Shown here one piece after another: positions 42,307 to 53,805 of a stretch of 64,000 bases of DNA. Within the stretch, counting starts at the first letter, position 1. Each line of letters opens with the position of its first letter. Location: contig FMBT01000331.1 in the NCBI GenBank assembly GCA_900095095.1, positions 124,001 to 188,000 of the forward strand, written 5' to 3'. A program made the translations under genes and the position numbers. The stretch comes from Fragilariopsis cylindrus CCMP1102. Taxonomy: Eukaryota > Bacillariophyta > Bacillariophyceae > Bacillariales > Bacillariaceae. The notes beneath the pieces are model-generated. The model was not told where the DNA came from, searched no databases, and saw nothing but the letters and a program-made list of their open reading frames with translations.

Positions 42307-45300
42307 ATGTTTTGTAGACGGAAATCACAGACGGTTGTGAACAAGAAAGAGATCGGAAAACATCTAGTTTTATTTATTCTATTGTTATTGGTTGTACTAC
42401 TAATATTCAGCTCAATTTCGACGACGACAACGACAACGACGACAGCAATAGCTATTCTTGTTGTATCAGCATTTTCACCTACAACATCAATTATATCTAT
42501 ACAACAACGGGAATACAATAGACGAATAGGTACAAGAAACAACCACCAACAACAACAACACCATCAACAACGGGCTCCATTATTTATCGCACCAGTTTCA
42601 TCAACGACAACGACAAAGGCGGCGATGACGACCATTGCATCGAAGACTACTTCCTGTGTTGGAACCAATACCAATACTACAAGTAATACCACTACAAACA
42701 ATGATACAAACACAACTATTTCCCTTCTGCAGAAACGTTTATATGAAGATCATGGTATACCAATATGTGATACAATTTTGATTATTGATGATGAAAATGA
42801 AGATTGTTGTGATGAGGAAAAAGAAGAAAAGGAAGAAGTGGTGGTGGAAGAAGACGAAGAAAAAAAGGAGGATGACAGTAACGAAGAAAAAAGAAGCAGT
42901 CAAAAAATCAAATCGACAATTGTGGTCGAAATCAAAACATTGGTATGGGAGGTACAAGTAGTAGTAACAACGTCCACAACAAAATCAAAAGTGGTAACAG
43001 CAGATGGAGCAACAGCAATAGCAACAGCAATAGCAACAGCAGGTGATGAAAGAAACGACAACGACGAGAACGACGACGACGAGAATAATAAAACAATAAC
43101 ATCAACACCACTAGTAACAACAACAACAACAAGAACATTTTATATTGTTACAGCTCTTCCAGTGAAAGATAAGGTGGATATATCGAAATTTAAAAAAATG
43201 ATTTTAGATCAAACCACATCAGTAGTGGTAGGGTTACGATCGGACAAATCGGAATGCGAACAACAAATAATACACAAAAAAATACAATCATTACAATTAG
43301 CACCTTTAAATGTTGCTGAATCACTTACGGGGTATCAATCAGGTTGTATGTCACCAATATGTCACACCACCAATGATATTCTGCAACTATATTTAGATGA
43401 ATCGATTATTGATATCCATAATAAACAACAACAACAACAACAGCAAAAAAAGAATGATAACGATGATGATAATGAGTTTTGTTGTTATCTCGCAAGTATT
43501 GGTAGTGGGATTGTAGGTACCAGTTTACGATTGCCCTTATATCAATTCCTTCGTGTAGCGGTAGCGGGAACAAATAATACTACTACAACAACTACTACAG
43601 TAACAGGTTCCTTTATTGTGTCAAATGAATCAGAAATGATGTCATCAATCGAAGTTCGGAAACAACAAATACTGTTGCAGAAAAATAACCTCGAAAACGA
43701 TGATAATGATAACGGCAATGCAAACTATTGTCGTACAGTAAAAAAGGATCGATTAAAAGAATATCGTTCTTTTGAGAAAGATGATATTGTTTCAAAATCA
43801 AAATTATTACGTTCCACTGCAAGAAAGAAGGGACGTATCCATGAAATGCAAGTACTGATTAATGAAGCATTACAATGTGATGATGGTGATGATGAATTTC
43901 CAAAATTATTTCAAACTAATGAACAACCTAATAATAATGATGATGAACCAATCAAGATCAAAATCAAAATCCAAGAACAAGACCAAATATTTATAAGAAT
44001 GCATTACATATATGCGCATGGAGAGGAGATTATGAAACAGTTATTCATTTAGTAGAAACGTCTAAAAAGTATTATCCTACGTTGGATATTGTGAATATTA
44101 TATCCAAAGGTCGAGGTAATTATGGTAAGACACCCATATTTTTTGCATTAACACAATGTCGAGATGATGTTGTTAGATATTTAATTTCTGAGGATGCGAA
44201 TGCTAATTTATTAATTGTGAACAATAAGGGACAGACACCATGCAGTATTGCACGAAGTCATATGAGTGACGATACATGTCAATTATTATATAATAAGGAG
44301 GCAGAACAATTACGGAAAGGAAATAAGTTTATTAATTATAGGAATAGTATACATTCGGATCATAAATTATACGGTGATTTAGATCCACGATTTCCTATCG
44401 ATAATAACAATCGGTATAATAGTGATGACAAAGGTTACTACAATGATAATGTTAATGACGATGATGATGATGATATTGCTGATCAAATTAGGGAATATCA
44501 AAAATCGGTTGCTCAAGCTCAACTATTAGTATTAGGACAACAACCAAACAACTATACTACCATCATTGATGGTATACCAACACAATTTACACCACGAAGT
44601 TTACGACCAACAACCCGATGGTGGAATCGTAATGATCAATCATTAGCGGCGGCGAATTATGATGGGGATGGTAGTGGTGGTACTGGTCAGACTACTTTTA
44701 CTCAATCTCATCGTTGTTCGAATAATAGTGATGATAATATTCCGCAGCGGACGATGGAAGATGGTTTGAATGACGGTGTGAAGATGATGATGAAACCAAA
44801 ACCAAAACAAAATAAGATCGATATCGAATCCTTAGATCTTATCTCTATCGATGAGGTTCTACGAAGTGCAGTAGCAGTAGCAGCAGCGTCAGACGAATAT
44901 CAAACAGAAGAAAATGCATCATCAGCATTATCACCATCACCTATCAGCAACCATGATAATGCCATCCTTGTTGATAGCTTTGAATCGCTTCGATTATTTG
45001 AAGACGAAGTTGAAAAATGTACATTCGAAATACAACAACATCTAAATAATGACGACGATGTTGACGACGATATTCTTGTAAAGTATGCATGGGGGATAGA
45101 TTGCGAATGGAAACCTGGTCCAGATTGTGGAATGGATTCTCCCGTATCTACACTGCAGCTTAGTACGAGCAGAAAATCCTTCTTAATCGATGTACAAACA
45201 CTAATACATAGTACAAGTAGTGATATTGACGCAGAAGGTTTTGAATCAGTGTCGTCATCGAAGGTTGAAGTAGACCTCGATCGGATCTTGTTGAAATTGT

Positions 45301-46698
45301 TTCTGAATCCGGGAATATCATTGGTTGGGTACGGTGTCATGCAAGACTTGGGTAAGCTATCGGCATCCTTCGCTCATATGAAATGCTTTTCTGAATATGT
45401 TTCCGTCATTGACCTGCAGAGCATTTCGTCGGTAGTCTATAAAAACAACAAGCATGATCGAGGGACCATGTCTAGCCTACAAAAGATGACGGCAACTCTT
45501 CTAGAGAAACGATTGGACAAGTCACAGCAAGGTAAGTCATGGTCATGCTTATATGTGTCGGTGTGACTGATTCGGAAACAACGTATCAAGTTTCCGCGGT
45601 CAGACGGCGATGTATTTCTTTGTATCTTTATGAGCAAGGCACCAAATGATTTTAATAACTGACATTTTGATAAAATTATCGACCTTTTTCCATTCTCTTT
45701 TTTCGCATGATATAAATAAAGTATCGGATTGGTCACGTCGTCCGTTGTCGGAAGAGCAGATTACCTATGCTATGTTAGATGCTGCTATCATTCCATTACT
45801 ACTCAAGGCTGTCGTTGAACAGAGTGCGGTTTTAGAACGCTACAACAATGAACTATTCAAAGCTCATAAAAATTTGCGGTCAACCATTCGGTACACTCCC
45901 ATCAAACCATGCGAAGAAGGGTTCGCTTACGAGATTGCATACGGAAGTATCAAGTCAACGCTGGGAAAAAACTTTGCTCGTCAGACCTGGCCGACTAGTC
46001 AACAGCTGATACCACCCTTACCAAATTTGGTCCCATATCATCATCCATCGTCTTATGACGATTCTTCTTCATCAAAAACAAAAATATCGAAGAAGGAACG
46101 AGCACATAACAAGAAAATTGGTGGTGGTGTTATTGGCAGGAAACGCCCGAAGGCAATTCCATTAAAAACCCTACCTGGAAGTCTTGAGAAGCTTCCTATG
46201 CCTGGTATCACTCTTGGATACACGAAAGAATCGTGCGCTTTTCGTGTCGTTGGTCACGAAATGTTTAAAACAATACCGGATGGTACCTACATCGGCTTCA
46301 ACCGGCGTGCGGGGGTAATCGAGACAACAAATGCATACATTTTATTTTGCAACTTTGGCGGTGGGAGCGTTTTTAGTGAATTTTCAAACAAAGGACGACT
46401 TTTGTCGTTCCGTGTTAAACAAGGTATCGAATCTGGTCGTTCAAGCGAAACATCGTTGTACAACGATGAACGGGATGGCAAAATGAAGAAGGACATATTA
46501 CTGTTTGCAAGAGAATCGACCAGAACGAAGTACACATATTGCGGCTCCTGCATTTGCACGGACGCAATTGCCTTAGACTCGACCTCAAAGAGCCTGGTAC
46601 TGGAACTAAATAACTATGACGAGCTAATTGATCATAAGTCGAGGATATCTTCTACCTTTGAGAACCTCGTGGTTTGCAGTCAAAAAGCCGCCGTTTGA
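42307..46698 (+). CDS. Plastid-targeted ankyrin-repeat / DEDDy 3'-5' exonuclease fusion
   Basis: Exon 1 is 42307-45531 and exon 2 is 45722-46698, with a 190-bp intron (GTAAGT...AAG) joining DKSQQ to VSDWSRRP. The N-terminus has a signal anchor (HLVLFILLLLVVLLIFSS) and then VSAFSPT, a diatom plastid cleavage-type motif. After acidic and Thr-rich spacers come ankyrin-like repeats (NALHICAWRGDYETVIHL; GKTPIFFALTQCRDDVVRYL). The RNase D-type exonuclease domain has Exo I IDCEWKPG (D, E), Exo II VGYGVMQDLGKL (D) and Exo III DWSRRPLSEEQITYAMLDA (Y, D): a complete DEDDy set, as in Mut-7/EXD proteins. A C-terminal beta-rich region contains RTKYTYCGSC. The frame shifts once between about 43925 and 43990. 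Coding length is one base short of a multiple of three, so a single missing base explains it; about 1,400 aa. Likely a plastid RNA or DNA exonuclease. Confidence 0.8.
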
Positions 46699-47125
46699 CA
46701 TTATCATAGAACTACTCTAGTTGTTGGTATAAATTTGTAAATAAAGCTTATTGTAGAGTTCCATTAGATGCAACATATTAAAAAAACATAAAACTAAAGT
46801 AAGACTGGAGTGTGTCATACAAGCAAATCTTGTGTAAACTTGATGACAGTAGTATTGTCTATTATCAATGTGCCTGATTCAAAAGAATCAACCATTTTTC
46901 GTGCTATTAGCTCCTTTTGTTTGTTTTGCTTGAAGGAACTAGTCCGTGATCAAATCCAGTCCCGTACAATGAAGCACGTGTTAATGATAACATGAAGTGA
47001 ACCACGACTTAACTTTCAAGCGCAACGAGAAAAAAAGTTAATTAGTTGACTATGATACACACTTAAACTGTGTGCAATACATCATAGCTACGAATTTAGC
47101 ATACAACAGCAACAGCACTTAGCAA
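46699..47125. other. Intergenic stretch
   Basis: Contains the 3' UTR of the exonuclease fusion gene and the short promoter of the next gene. No additional gene seen. Confidence 0.4.
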
Positions 47126-47950
47126 ATGGAGACCACAGCAACAACAACAACGATAATGAACAACAAAAGAATGACGCTTTCTGACGCCCGAACGGAATTG
47201 GAGCGCCGCGGTTTCAGTGTTATTGTAGAAGATGAGTCGAAACACAAGCAAACGTCTTCCGCCAGTCCCAATCCAGCAGCAGCAGCAGCAGCAGGCTTGC
47301 TGTTGGTTGGAGTTCAATCTCGGTGGCGTTGGGACCTACTGGCAAAGATGGATGTCATGGTATTCGTACATCAGGTGAATGACGGGGATTATTTGACGCT
47401 GGATCGACTAGAATCGGATCTAGAAGAACTTCCATCGCGTGTTCAAGATCATTTCGTCGGAGGATTTCCACCGCATGGATTTAGTCGTGGTACTATGATT
47501 TTGGCAGTTTATTTGACTGACCAGCACAATATTGATCCAGCTGTTGTCACTAGACTAGTAGCTACACCGAAGAAGGAATGGTGCACCATGACTTTCCTAG
47601 CGGCACAAGATGGCCAGGGGAGGTCGTACTTCATGGAGGGGGGCACTCCCATGTGGGGCAAAGCATTGTTTCCGGAGCTTCGGTATTGGGCTGGTCTGGT
47701 CACGGGCCGTCCAGCATCTTCCGACCACCCCCCATCCACGCCTCTCCTCAAGTACCTCAACGCTTTTTTCATGATCTATCTTCTAATTGCTTGCTTTACA
47801 ATGCCAAAGCTCATTGTGCCAGTGTTTGCCTCGTTGGCTGTGCTCTTTACTGTGATGGGGGTAGCCGCCACGATCCAGTGGTACAGAGTCCGTCGCCGTC
47901 GCTCCATCCGGTACCAACATGCCCCAACAACTGAGTACAATTTGCTCTAA
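47126..47950 (+). CDS. Conserved hypothetical protein with two C-terminal TM helices
   Basis: Single-exon gene of 274 aa starting at the ATG at 47126. It is noticeably richer in G+C than its neighbours. Residues 1-60 are Thr/Ala-rich with a helix (MTLSDARTELERRGFSVIV). A globular domain follows: RWRWDLLAKMDVMVFVHQVN, LTLDRLESDLEELPSRVQDH, GGFPPHGFSRGTMILAVYLT and FLAAQDGQGRSYFMEGGTPM. Two transmembrane helices close together (ALNAFFMIYLLIACFTMP-type and IVPVFASLAVLFTVMGVAAT) end in a basic, Arg-rich cytosolic tail. The fold and family are not recognised. The layout suggests a tail-anchored hairpin protein of an internal membrane with its domain in the cytosol. Function unknown. Confidence 0.7.
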   Translation: METTATTTTIMNNKRMTLSDARTELERRGFSVIVEDESKHKQTSSASPNPAAAAAAGLLLVGVQSRWRWDLLAKMDVMVFVHQVNDGDYLTLDRLESDLEELPSRVQDHFVGGFPPHGFSRGTMILAVYLTDQHNIDPAVVTRLVATPKKEWCTMTFLAAQDGQGRSYFMEGGTPMWGKALFPELRYWAGLVTGRPASSDHPPSTPLLKYLNAFFMIYLLIACFTMPKLIVPVFASLAVLFTVMGVAATIQWYRVRRRRSIRYQHAPTTEYNLL

Positions 47951-48352
47951 GAACGAAAAGGCTAAATCATGGAGAAGGGTGACAATGCCATCCACCTGAT
48001 GAAAGATGATGGGCTGGTTCGTAACAAGGAGTACTGGTACTACTATACCACTGTAGAGGCATAATCTAGTATTACTATCTACTTACTATCCACCACCACT
48101 CTACTAGTAGCTAGTACAGTAGATCAAACTCCTAACGAAGTACTGAATTTTGAATCTCGTCACCGTGCTACTGTGACGAACTCTTCTAAAAGTTGCATAA
48201 TTACGAGAAATCCAAAACTCAAAACGATCGTTGACATTGGAATAGCAACAGCCAACAGAAACAACTATTTACGAACGAACGATTCATACCAACGATCATG
48301 CTCCTTCATAACACATAGTAGCAGTAGAAGTAGCAGTAGCAGTAGCAGCGAC

Positions 48353-48384
<32 letters not shown>

Positions 48385-48526
48385 CTACGACAACGACGAC
48401 AGCAACGGCAGCAACAGCAACAGCAACGGCACCGACAAAAATACGTCTCCTCATCAACATCAACCACCAGCATCCTCGAATCCGTTTGCAGTAAGTGTAC
48501 CCTCTACTGCTTTGTATCAGTCTGAA

Positions 48527-49417
48527 ATGATGTCGCAAGGAATAAGATTGACGCTACACGATATTTTAGATTACTCCAGGGAAAGTAACGGTATCTATAA
48601 ACACGGGATTGAAGTGTTAGGCCAAGTGTTAGGCCGAATGTTTCCACAGATGGCTAAGAATATGAATTATTTGCAGAGTCGGGTCGACGAGAACTTGCGA
48701 AACGAGAACTTATCAGCTGGAGCAGGAAGTGGATTATTACATCAACATAATAATAAGCATATACCTACTCGGAAGGCTGCACAGCCGTCGCTCAACAGCT
48801 ACCCGCAACGCAATCAACGATTGCAAGAAATGATGCTGCAGAGAAGATTAACGCCACAGGATATTTTAGGTTACTGCAGAGAAAGTAATGATGTCTATAA
48901 AAATATGATTGCTGTGATAGGCCAAGGGAATGTTGCGATCGACAAGATGGTCACTGATGCGATTGATATGGTTGGCCAGGGGAATGTTGCGATCGACAAG
49001 ATGGTCAATGACATGGCCAGTAGTATGAGTTTCCTACAGAAATTACTGACGCCACAGGATATTTTAGGGTACTCCAGAAAAAGTCCTGATGTCTATAGGA
49101 ATGCGATTGATGTGGTAGGCCGAGTGAATGTTGCGATTGACAAGATGCTCACTGATGCAATTGCTATGGTAGGCCAAGGGAATAGTGTGATCAACAAGAT
49201 ACTCAATGACATGGCCAGTAATATGAGTTTCCTACAGACGTTGAGATTGACGTCACATGATATCTTCGATTACTCCAGCGAAAGTCTGGATGTCTATAAC
49301 AATGCGATTGCTGTGGTAAGACAAGGGAATTTTGCGATCGGCAAGATTGCCACTTATGCGACTGCTGCGATTAACAGTATCAACAATAACATAGCCAGTA
49401 ATAAGAGGTTCCAATAG
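48527..49417 (+). CDS. Helical tandem-repeat protein, read through to 49660 in the same frame after TAG
   Basis: The open frame starts near 48061-48170 without any ATG until 48527, so the true start is uncertain (upstream exon or the ATG at 48527). The body is a tandem repeat of about 66 residues: RLTPQDILGYCRESNDVYKN, IGQGNVAIDKMVTDAIDMVG and ASSMSFLQK. Units start at about 48548 (divergent), 48845, 49047, 49245 and 49423. The frame stops at TAG (49415-49417) exactly at the start of the fifth unit, where other units have CAG, and then stays open to TAA at 49658-49660. The repeats are amphipathic helices, probably scaffold-like. The N-terminal extension has Ser and Asp runs. No TM or targeting signal. 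Function unknown. Confidence 0.6.
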   Translation: MMSQGIRLTLHDILDYSRESNGIYKHGIEVLGQVLGRMFPQMAKNMNYLQSRVDENLRNENLSAGAGSGLLHQHNNKHIPTRKAAQPSLNSYPQRNQRLQEMMLQRRLTPQDILGYCRESNDVYKNMIAVIGQGNVAIDKMVTDAIDMVGQGNVAIDKMVNDMASSMSFLQKLLTPQDILGYSRKSPDVYRNAIDVVGRVNVAIDKMLTDAIAMVGQGNSVINKILNDMASNMSFLQTLRLTSHDIFDYSSESLDVYNNAIAVVRQGNFAIGKIATYATAAINSINNNIASNKRFQ

Positions 49418-49979
49418 AAATTACTGACGCCACAGGATATTTTAGACTACTCCAGCGAAAGTCTTGATGTCTATAGGAATGTGATTGATGTGGTAGGCCA
49501 AGGGAATGTTGCGATACCAATTTCATCATCGGATTCGTATGAATCGAAACAACCACCCACTAACCGTGTAAAAAGAAACAGCAACGAATCTTCCACAGCA
49601 GCAACAGTAGCAGCCGGTTTTGCTGTTGAAAGTAAAGTTGAATCGGGAGGTATTATTTGTCTGTAAGGTTTTTCCTTGGACGGTTCTTCCTCATGTGTAT
49701 ACACTAGCACTGAGCCCGCACCCTCTTCTTCTGCTGCTAGTACCACTCCTTCCTCTAGATCAGTATCTGCATCGTCAACGGCAAAACGTAAGGCTGATAA
49801 AATGTGCCGCATTACGTCTACCACTACTTTCAGCCTTACTGACATCGACGATGACGAAGATGATTGAAGATTTAGTATTCTATCATCGAATATGTCATTC
49901 ATGAGAACAAGAAAAGGTAGCATCGCAAAGTCATTACCACGAAACGCAAAATGACACAACGACGACGACGACGACAACG

Positions 49980-50203
49980 ATGAATTAAAAAATCAATAAT
50001 CATTGAAGATCTATCACACTATTTTAACACCAATTGAGATTTGAGTCCTATTGAATCCATCATAGAATAACTTATATAACATTAGGAAAAAGAAGGAAAA
50101 AATATATCCTAGATCAATTCAGAACAATAAATGAAGAAAATTGTAAAAACATAAATACATATTATACTAATTAGTGCTGTTGTCGCTATAGTTACTTTTT
50201 TGT
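49980..50203. other. Intergenic stretch
   Basis: AT-rich, no gene seen; it separates the repeat protein from the short minus-strand frame that follows. Confidence 0.35.
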
Positions 50204-50480
50204 TCATTTTTCTGCTACCAATTCTTTAGTTTGTGATTCCAAGAATGTATGAAATATAGTCGAATTTTCTTCTGTTGGTGTGATGGTATATTCTTCATTG
50301 TTTGCGATTTTACGCATAGTACCACAGTCGCCAATGGGAAGCTCTGAATCTATTTTTTGCATCAACTGAAACGAGTTCTAACACTGGGCATTTCATGGTG
50401 ATTCGGCCAGATGGTCGTGTGGCTGCAATTTCATCAAAAGGTGTTCATACTAAAAACTTGATTGTGGGTATTAAATTAAA
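50204..50480 (-). pseudogene. Short coding-like segment, family unknown
   Basis: A minus-strand frame from an ATG at 50360-50362 to TGA at 50204-50206 encodes 52 aa (MQKIDSELPIGDCGTMRKIA, then a Glu-rich helix ending QTKELVAEK). Immediately upstream another frame reads TPFDEIAATRPSGRITMKCP and VLELVSVDAK. The two join if an A-run at about 50353-50358 is two bases too short, which would give a continuous ~75-residue domain. A TGA lies before TPFDE. An antisense plus frame (ending GVHTKNLIVGIKLKPV) is also open over part of the segment, so strand is not certain. It may be a decayed or mis-assembled small gene. Confidence 0.3.
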
Positions 50481-50723
50481 ACCAGTGTAATGGGGGAGTG
50501 AAAGGAAAAAGTATTGTTTTGCAGCCACTGAATTAAGATCTTATGCTTTGTTTCTAAGCCTTCGCGCTTGAAGCAAAAGTGCTTGAAGCAAAGCAAAAAG
50601 ATGTGATTTTTTACTCGCCTAAAAATATCTAGTGGAGGTGTGTGTTAGAGGTGCATTGCATTACACGTAAAATAGTTAAAATATCAAAAGTAAAAGTAAT
50701 CAGCGTAGGATAAATACAGTACA

Positions 50724-52154
50724 TCACTCGACATCAGGATCAGTCGTCGATGCGTTTTCGTCGTGGCTATTGTCCTTAATCACTTCATCAGAGTCCTTTT
50801 GTTGATCGCTCTCACTCTCTGCCTCATCGACGATCTCATCTTCTTTGCCATTTAGCGCACTACTAGTCTTCTCCATCACGACAGCGATTTCATTCATTCG
50901 TCTCCAGGGCAGAGTGCCGGGAGCATTGTACTGAAGGACCAAGATTTCCGGCTCATTTTCTTCATTCGATTCCTCCTCAATGTCCTCGTTCTCTGTATCA
51001 TCACCTTTAATGTCACTAATTTGCTGCCTCCTGACTTTCCATCCGGTATCACCAGTCGCTTTGATACGTTCCATCAGTTTTGCTTTTTGACGATCGATTT
51101 CCTCATTGGTACAAATGCCTGCAAAGGACAATGTTGCCATGACTGTCTCAGGAACATCATCGAATGCAATTCTCGAAGATCCAATGGGCTTTGGCGGATT
51201 AGCCTCGTGATTCTGTGGAAGTTTCACAAACATTTTATTGGCATCACCGTCCGAAATTAACAACGGTGTCGTCATGGGTATCAAGGTCGATCCAGCATTA
51301 TTACCAAGCTCGAGAAAACTGAAAATTTCCGTCAATGCCGAACCCATATTCTTCAGAGTATAAATGTTGTTGTCCAAAGAGGATGACGTCGATCCTGGTG
51401 CTCGAAGCGGGACAGATACAGATCGGAAGGCATCGTATTGTCGAATTTCTAACGCTGGGATAGTCAAGAAAGATTTTTTCTGATTCTTCTCCATCTCTTC
51501 TTCTCCTTCGTCGTCACTGTTACTGATAACTTTCTCTTCTTCATCCGACGAATATCGTCCCAATAACTGGTAGGAGAGCGATTCCACCTCTACCGGCGAA
51601 TTACGGAAAACATTTCCAGCGAGACGCTGAACACTCCTTGGATCGGACTGAACACGTTCCAACAGAGAGGACAATACCGCACGTGAACCACCCTCTTCAC
51701 CAAACCGCATTTTTTTTTGTGTCGATTGAAGAACGTCGAGTAGACCACCCTGTGATGAATCAGAAGAAGAGTTGTTGTCCTGTAGTACCTCATTGCCTCG
51801 TTCGGAAAGTTGCTTCGTTAACGCATTGATCGCTTCCAAGTCTCTGCGCGCCTGGGTGCCCTTCGGCCACAGCAGTTCAATAAATTCTGGATGACCCTTC
51901 CCGAATCCTTTTTCACGAACCACCTCAATGGCTGTGGCTACATCCGTTCTTAATTCCGGGTCTTGCAATGCACGTTGGAAGGAACGGAATCGACCTTCCG
52001 GTGTTACTCCATCGACTTGAAGTAATGCACGATCGATGCGTTTTTGCCAGCTATTTGCTCTCAAAGAGTGTGCCGTCGAGACGAGAAGAACAAAACCAAG
52101 TACTATAATAACCAATCCTTCGACAGGAGTGAACCTAAAAAATCGACTGTTCAT
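50724..52154 (-). CDS. SOUL heme-binding domain membrane protein
   Basis: Single-exon gene of 476 aa. I chose the ATG at 52152-52154 because the open frame further upstream begins only with GTG. A signal anchor lies at about residues 10-30 (GLVIIVLGFVLLVSTAHSL). Residues about 35-200 are helical (PEGRFRSFQRALQDPEL, ATAIEVVREKGFGKGHPEF), with a short SPVEVESLSYQLL motif. From about residue 230 is a SOUL/HBP fold: IPALEIRQYDAFRSVSVPL, SALTEIFSFLELGNN, STLIPMTTPLLIS, KMFVKLPQNHEAN and PETVMATLSFAGICTNEEID. The M-T-T-P and F-x-x-P-x-x pattern is diagnostic of SOUL proteins, which bind tetrapyrroles in other organisms. An acidic tail follows. Likely in an endomembrane or the plastid envelope; heme binding itself is inferred from family. 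Confidence 0.85.
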   Translation of the reverse strand: MNSRFFRFTPVEGLVIIVLGFVLLVSTAHSLRANSWQKRIDRALLQVDGVTPEGRFRSFQRALQDPELRTDVATAIEVVREKGFGKGHPEFIELLWPKGTQARRDLEAINALTKQLSERGNEVLQDNNSSSDSSQGGLLDVLQSTQKKMRFGEEGGSRAVLSSLLERVQSDPRSVQRLAGNVFRNSPVEVESLSYQLLGRYSSDEEEKVISNSDDEGEEEMEKNQKKSFLTIPALEIRQYDAFRSVSVPLRAPGSTSSSLDNNIYTLKNMGSALTEIFSFLELGNNAGSTLIPMTTPLLISDGDANKMFVKLPQNHEANPPKPIGSSRIAFDDVPETVMATLSFAGICTNEEIDRQKAKLMERIKATGDTGWKVRRQQISDIKGDDTENEDIEEESNEENEPEILVLQYNAPGTLPWRRMNEIAVVMEKTSSALNGKEDEIVDEAESESDQQKDSDEVIKDNSHDENASTTDPDVE

Positions 52155-52717
52155 CCTTTCTATTTTTCTCAGTTTTTTTCCTACGAATAAATAGTCCACA
52201 GGATCAATAATGTTGTCTCTGGATCTCCTAATAATAGATCATTTCGGTTCGATTGTTCACAATATTTTTCTACGAAAAGACTTCGAAGAAGGCAACTTTA
52301 ATATTTTTTGTTGACGCAGATCTTCAAAAGAGGCTGAATAAAGAATCAATCGTTATTAGCTGAGTATGTACATGTACTGTAAATTCTTTTGAGAGGCAGA
52401 GAGATTGTTTCACGTGCTCGGCACGAAAGGAAACAAACACGTTTGAAAATGTGTTATTTTCACGACTCATTTTTGTCTCACGAGTCTAACAGTAGGTCAC
52501 GAATGAACAGTACTAATATTCGAAAGCAAAACCTGAATTTCCACGCAACGGTGAGATCATTATTGATGAATGAATGATCTTAGGGTCGTTTGCGAAAGCA
52601 AAAAGAATTAGAAACGAACACACTTGAAATTTCAAATTGCAGTCCTGGTAACACAAAAATCTGAAATCAGTCTAAAAAAAAGCAACCTTCAATTATTTCA
52701 TTATCTTCATCGTCATC

Positions 52718-53774
52718 ATGGTCAACTCTTGGACAGAAAAAAATCGAGATAAAGGCTACTTCAAAAAGGAAATTGCTTGGTACAACGCCAACGCTAACTC
52801 TCCCAAAACTACAGCTGATATCAGATCAGGTTTACAACACAAACACATTATCTTCGTCATCATGGTCAACGCTTGGACAGAAAAACATCGCAATGAAGGC
52901 TACTTCCAGGATGTGATTGATGAGATAGAAAAAAATCCACCGGCTATTCCCTTCTCACTAGTTGCTTTCTATAGAAATCCACTTTATCGTCGTTTATTGA
53001 CAGAGATGCCAGACGACTTGAACAAGAATCAGATCGACCGTATACTCAGAATACAAATAATCGACAAGCTCAACGTCAATCTGAAGAAAGAAAAAATACA
53101 AAGAACACACCCCGAAATGGAAGGATATTTCGAGCCGTACCTCAAAAAGTACATAGACTTAGCAGATTTGAAGATTACAACTAAGCCATTATTAAAATTA
53201 GAAGCATTCCAAGGATTAAGGGATCCACCTGCATTTTACAAAGGTGCTCTCAATCAGAAAGAGAGAGAGAGCGCGTGGCACGTAGCCATCGGCAACAATA
53301 TCATAGTAAAGGCAAGAAAAATTATGAACAACAACAACACCAACGATGATGATGATGATGACAGAAATCCTGCAGCGGTACCATCACCAACCGATGCGAA
53401 CAACAGCAATGCCACACCACCTCCAGCACAGGCAAATGCAGCAGCACAACCAACAAACGATGCGAATGCACAAATGGCAAGATTGGAGGCAAGAATGGAG
53501 GCACCCATCTTGGCCAACAACAACAACGATGTGAATGCGCAAATGTTGGCAAAAATAATTGCAGATATTGAAGTACTGAAAATTCAGTTCGGTGCTATTA
53601 ATGCTACAGCAGCAACCGATTCTGCTGCTGCTGCATCTTCAACTGGTGATATTCATCCGAGCAGCAGTAATAATAGCAGCAATACAAGTACCACGACAAC
53701 AATTGATAAAGGAAGTAATGTAAAAAAAGAACAAGTGGTGATCGATCTTAGTAATGAACCAGACGATGATTCTG

Positions 53775-53805
<31 letters not shown>

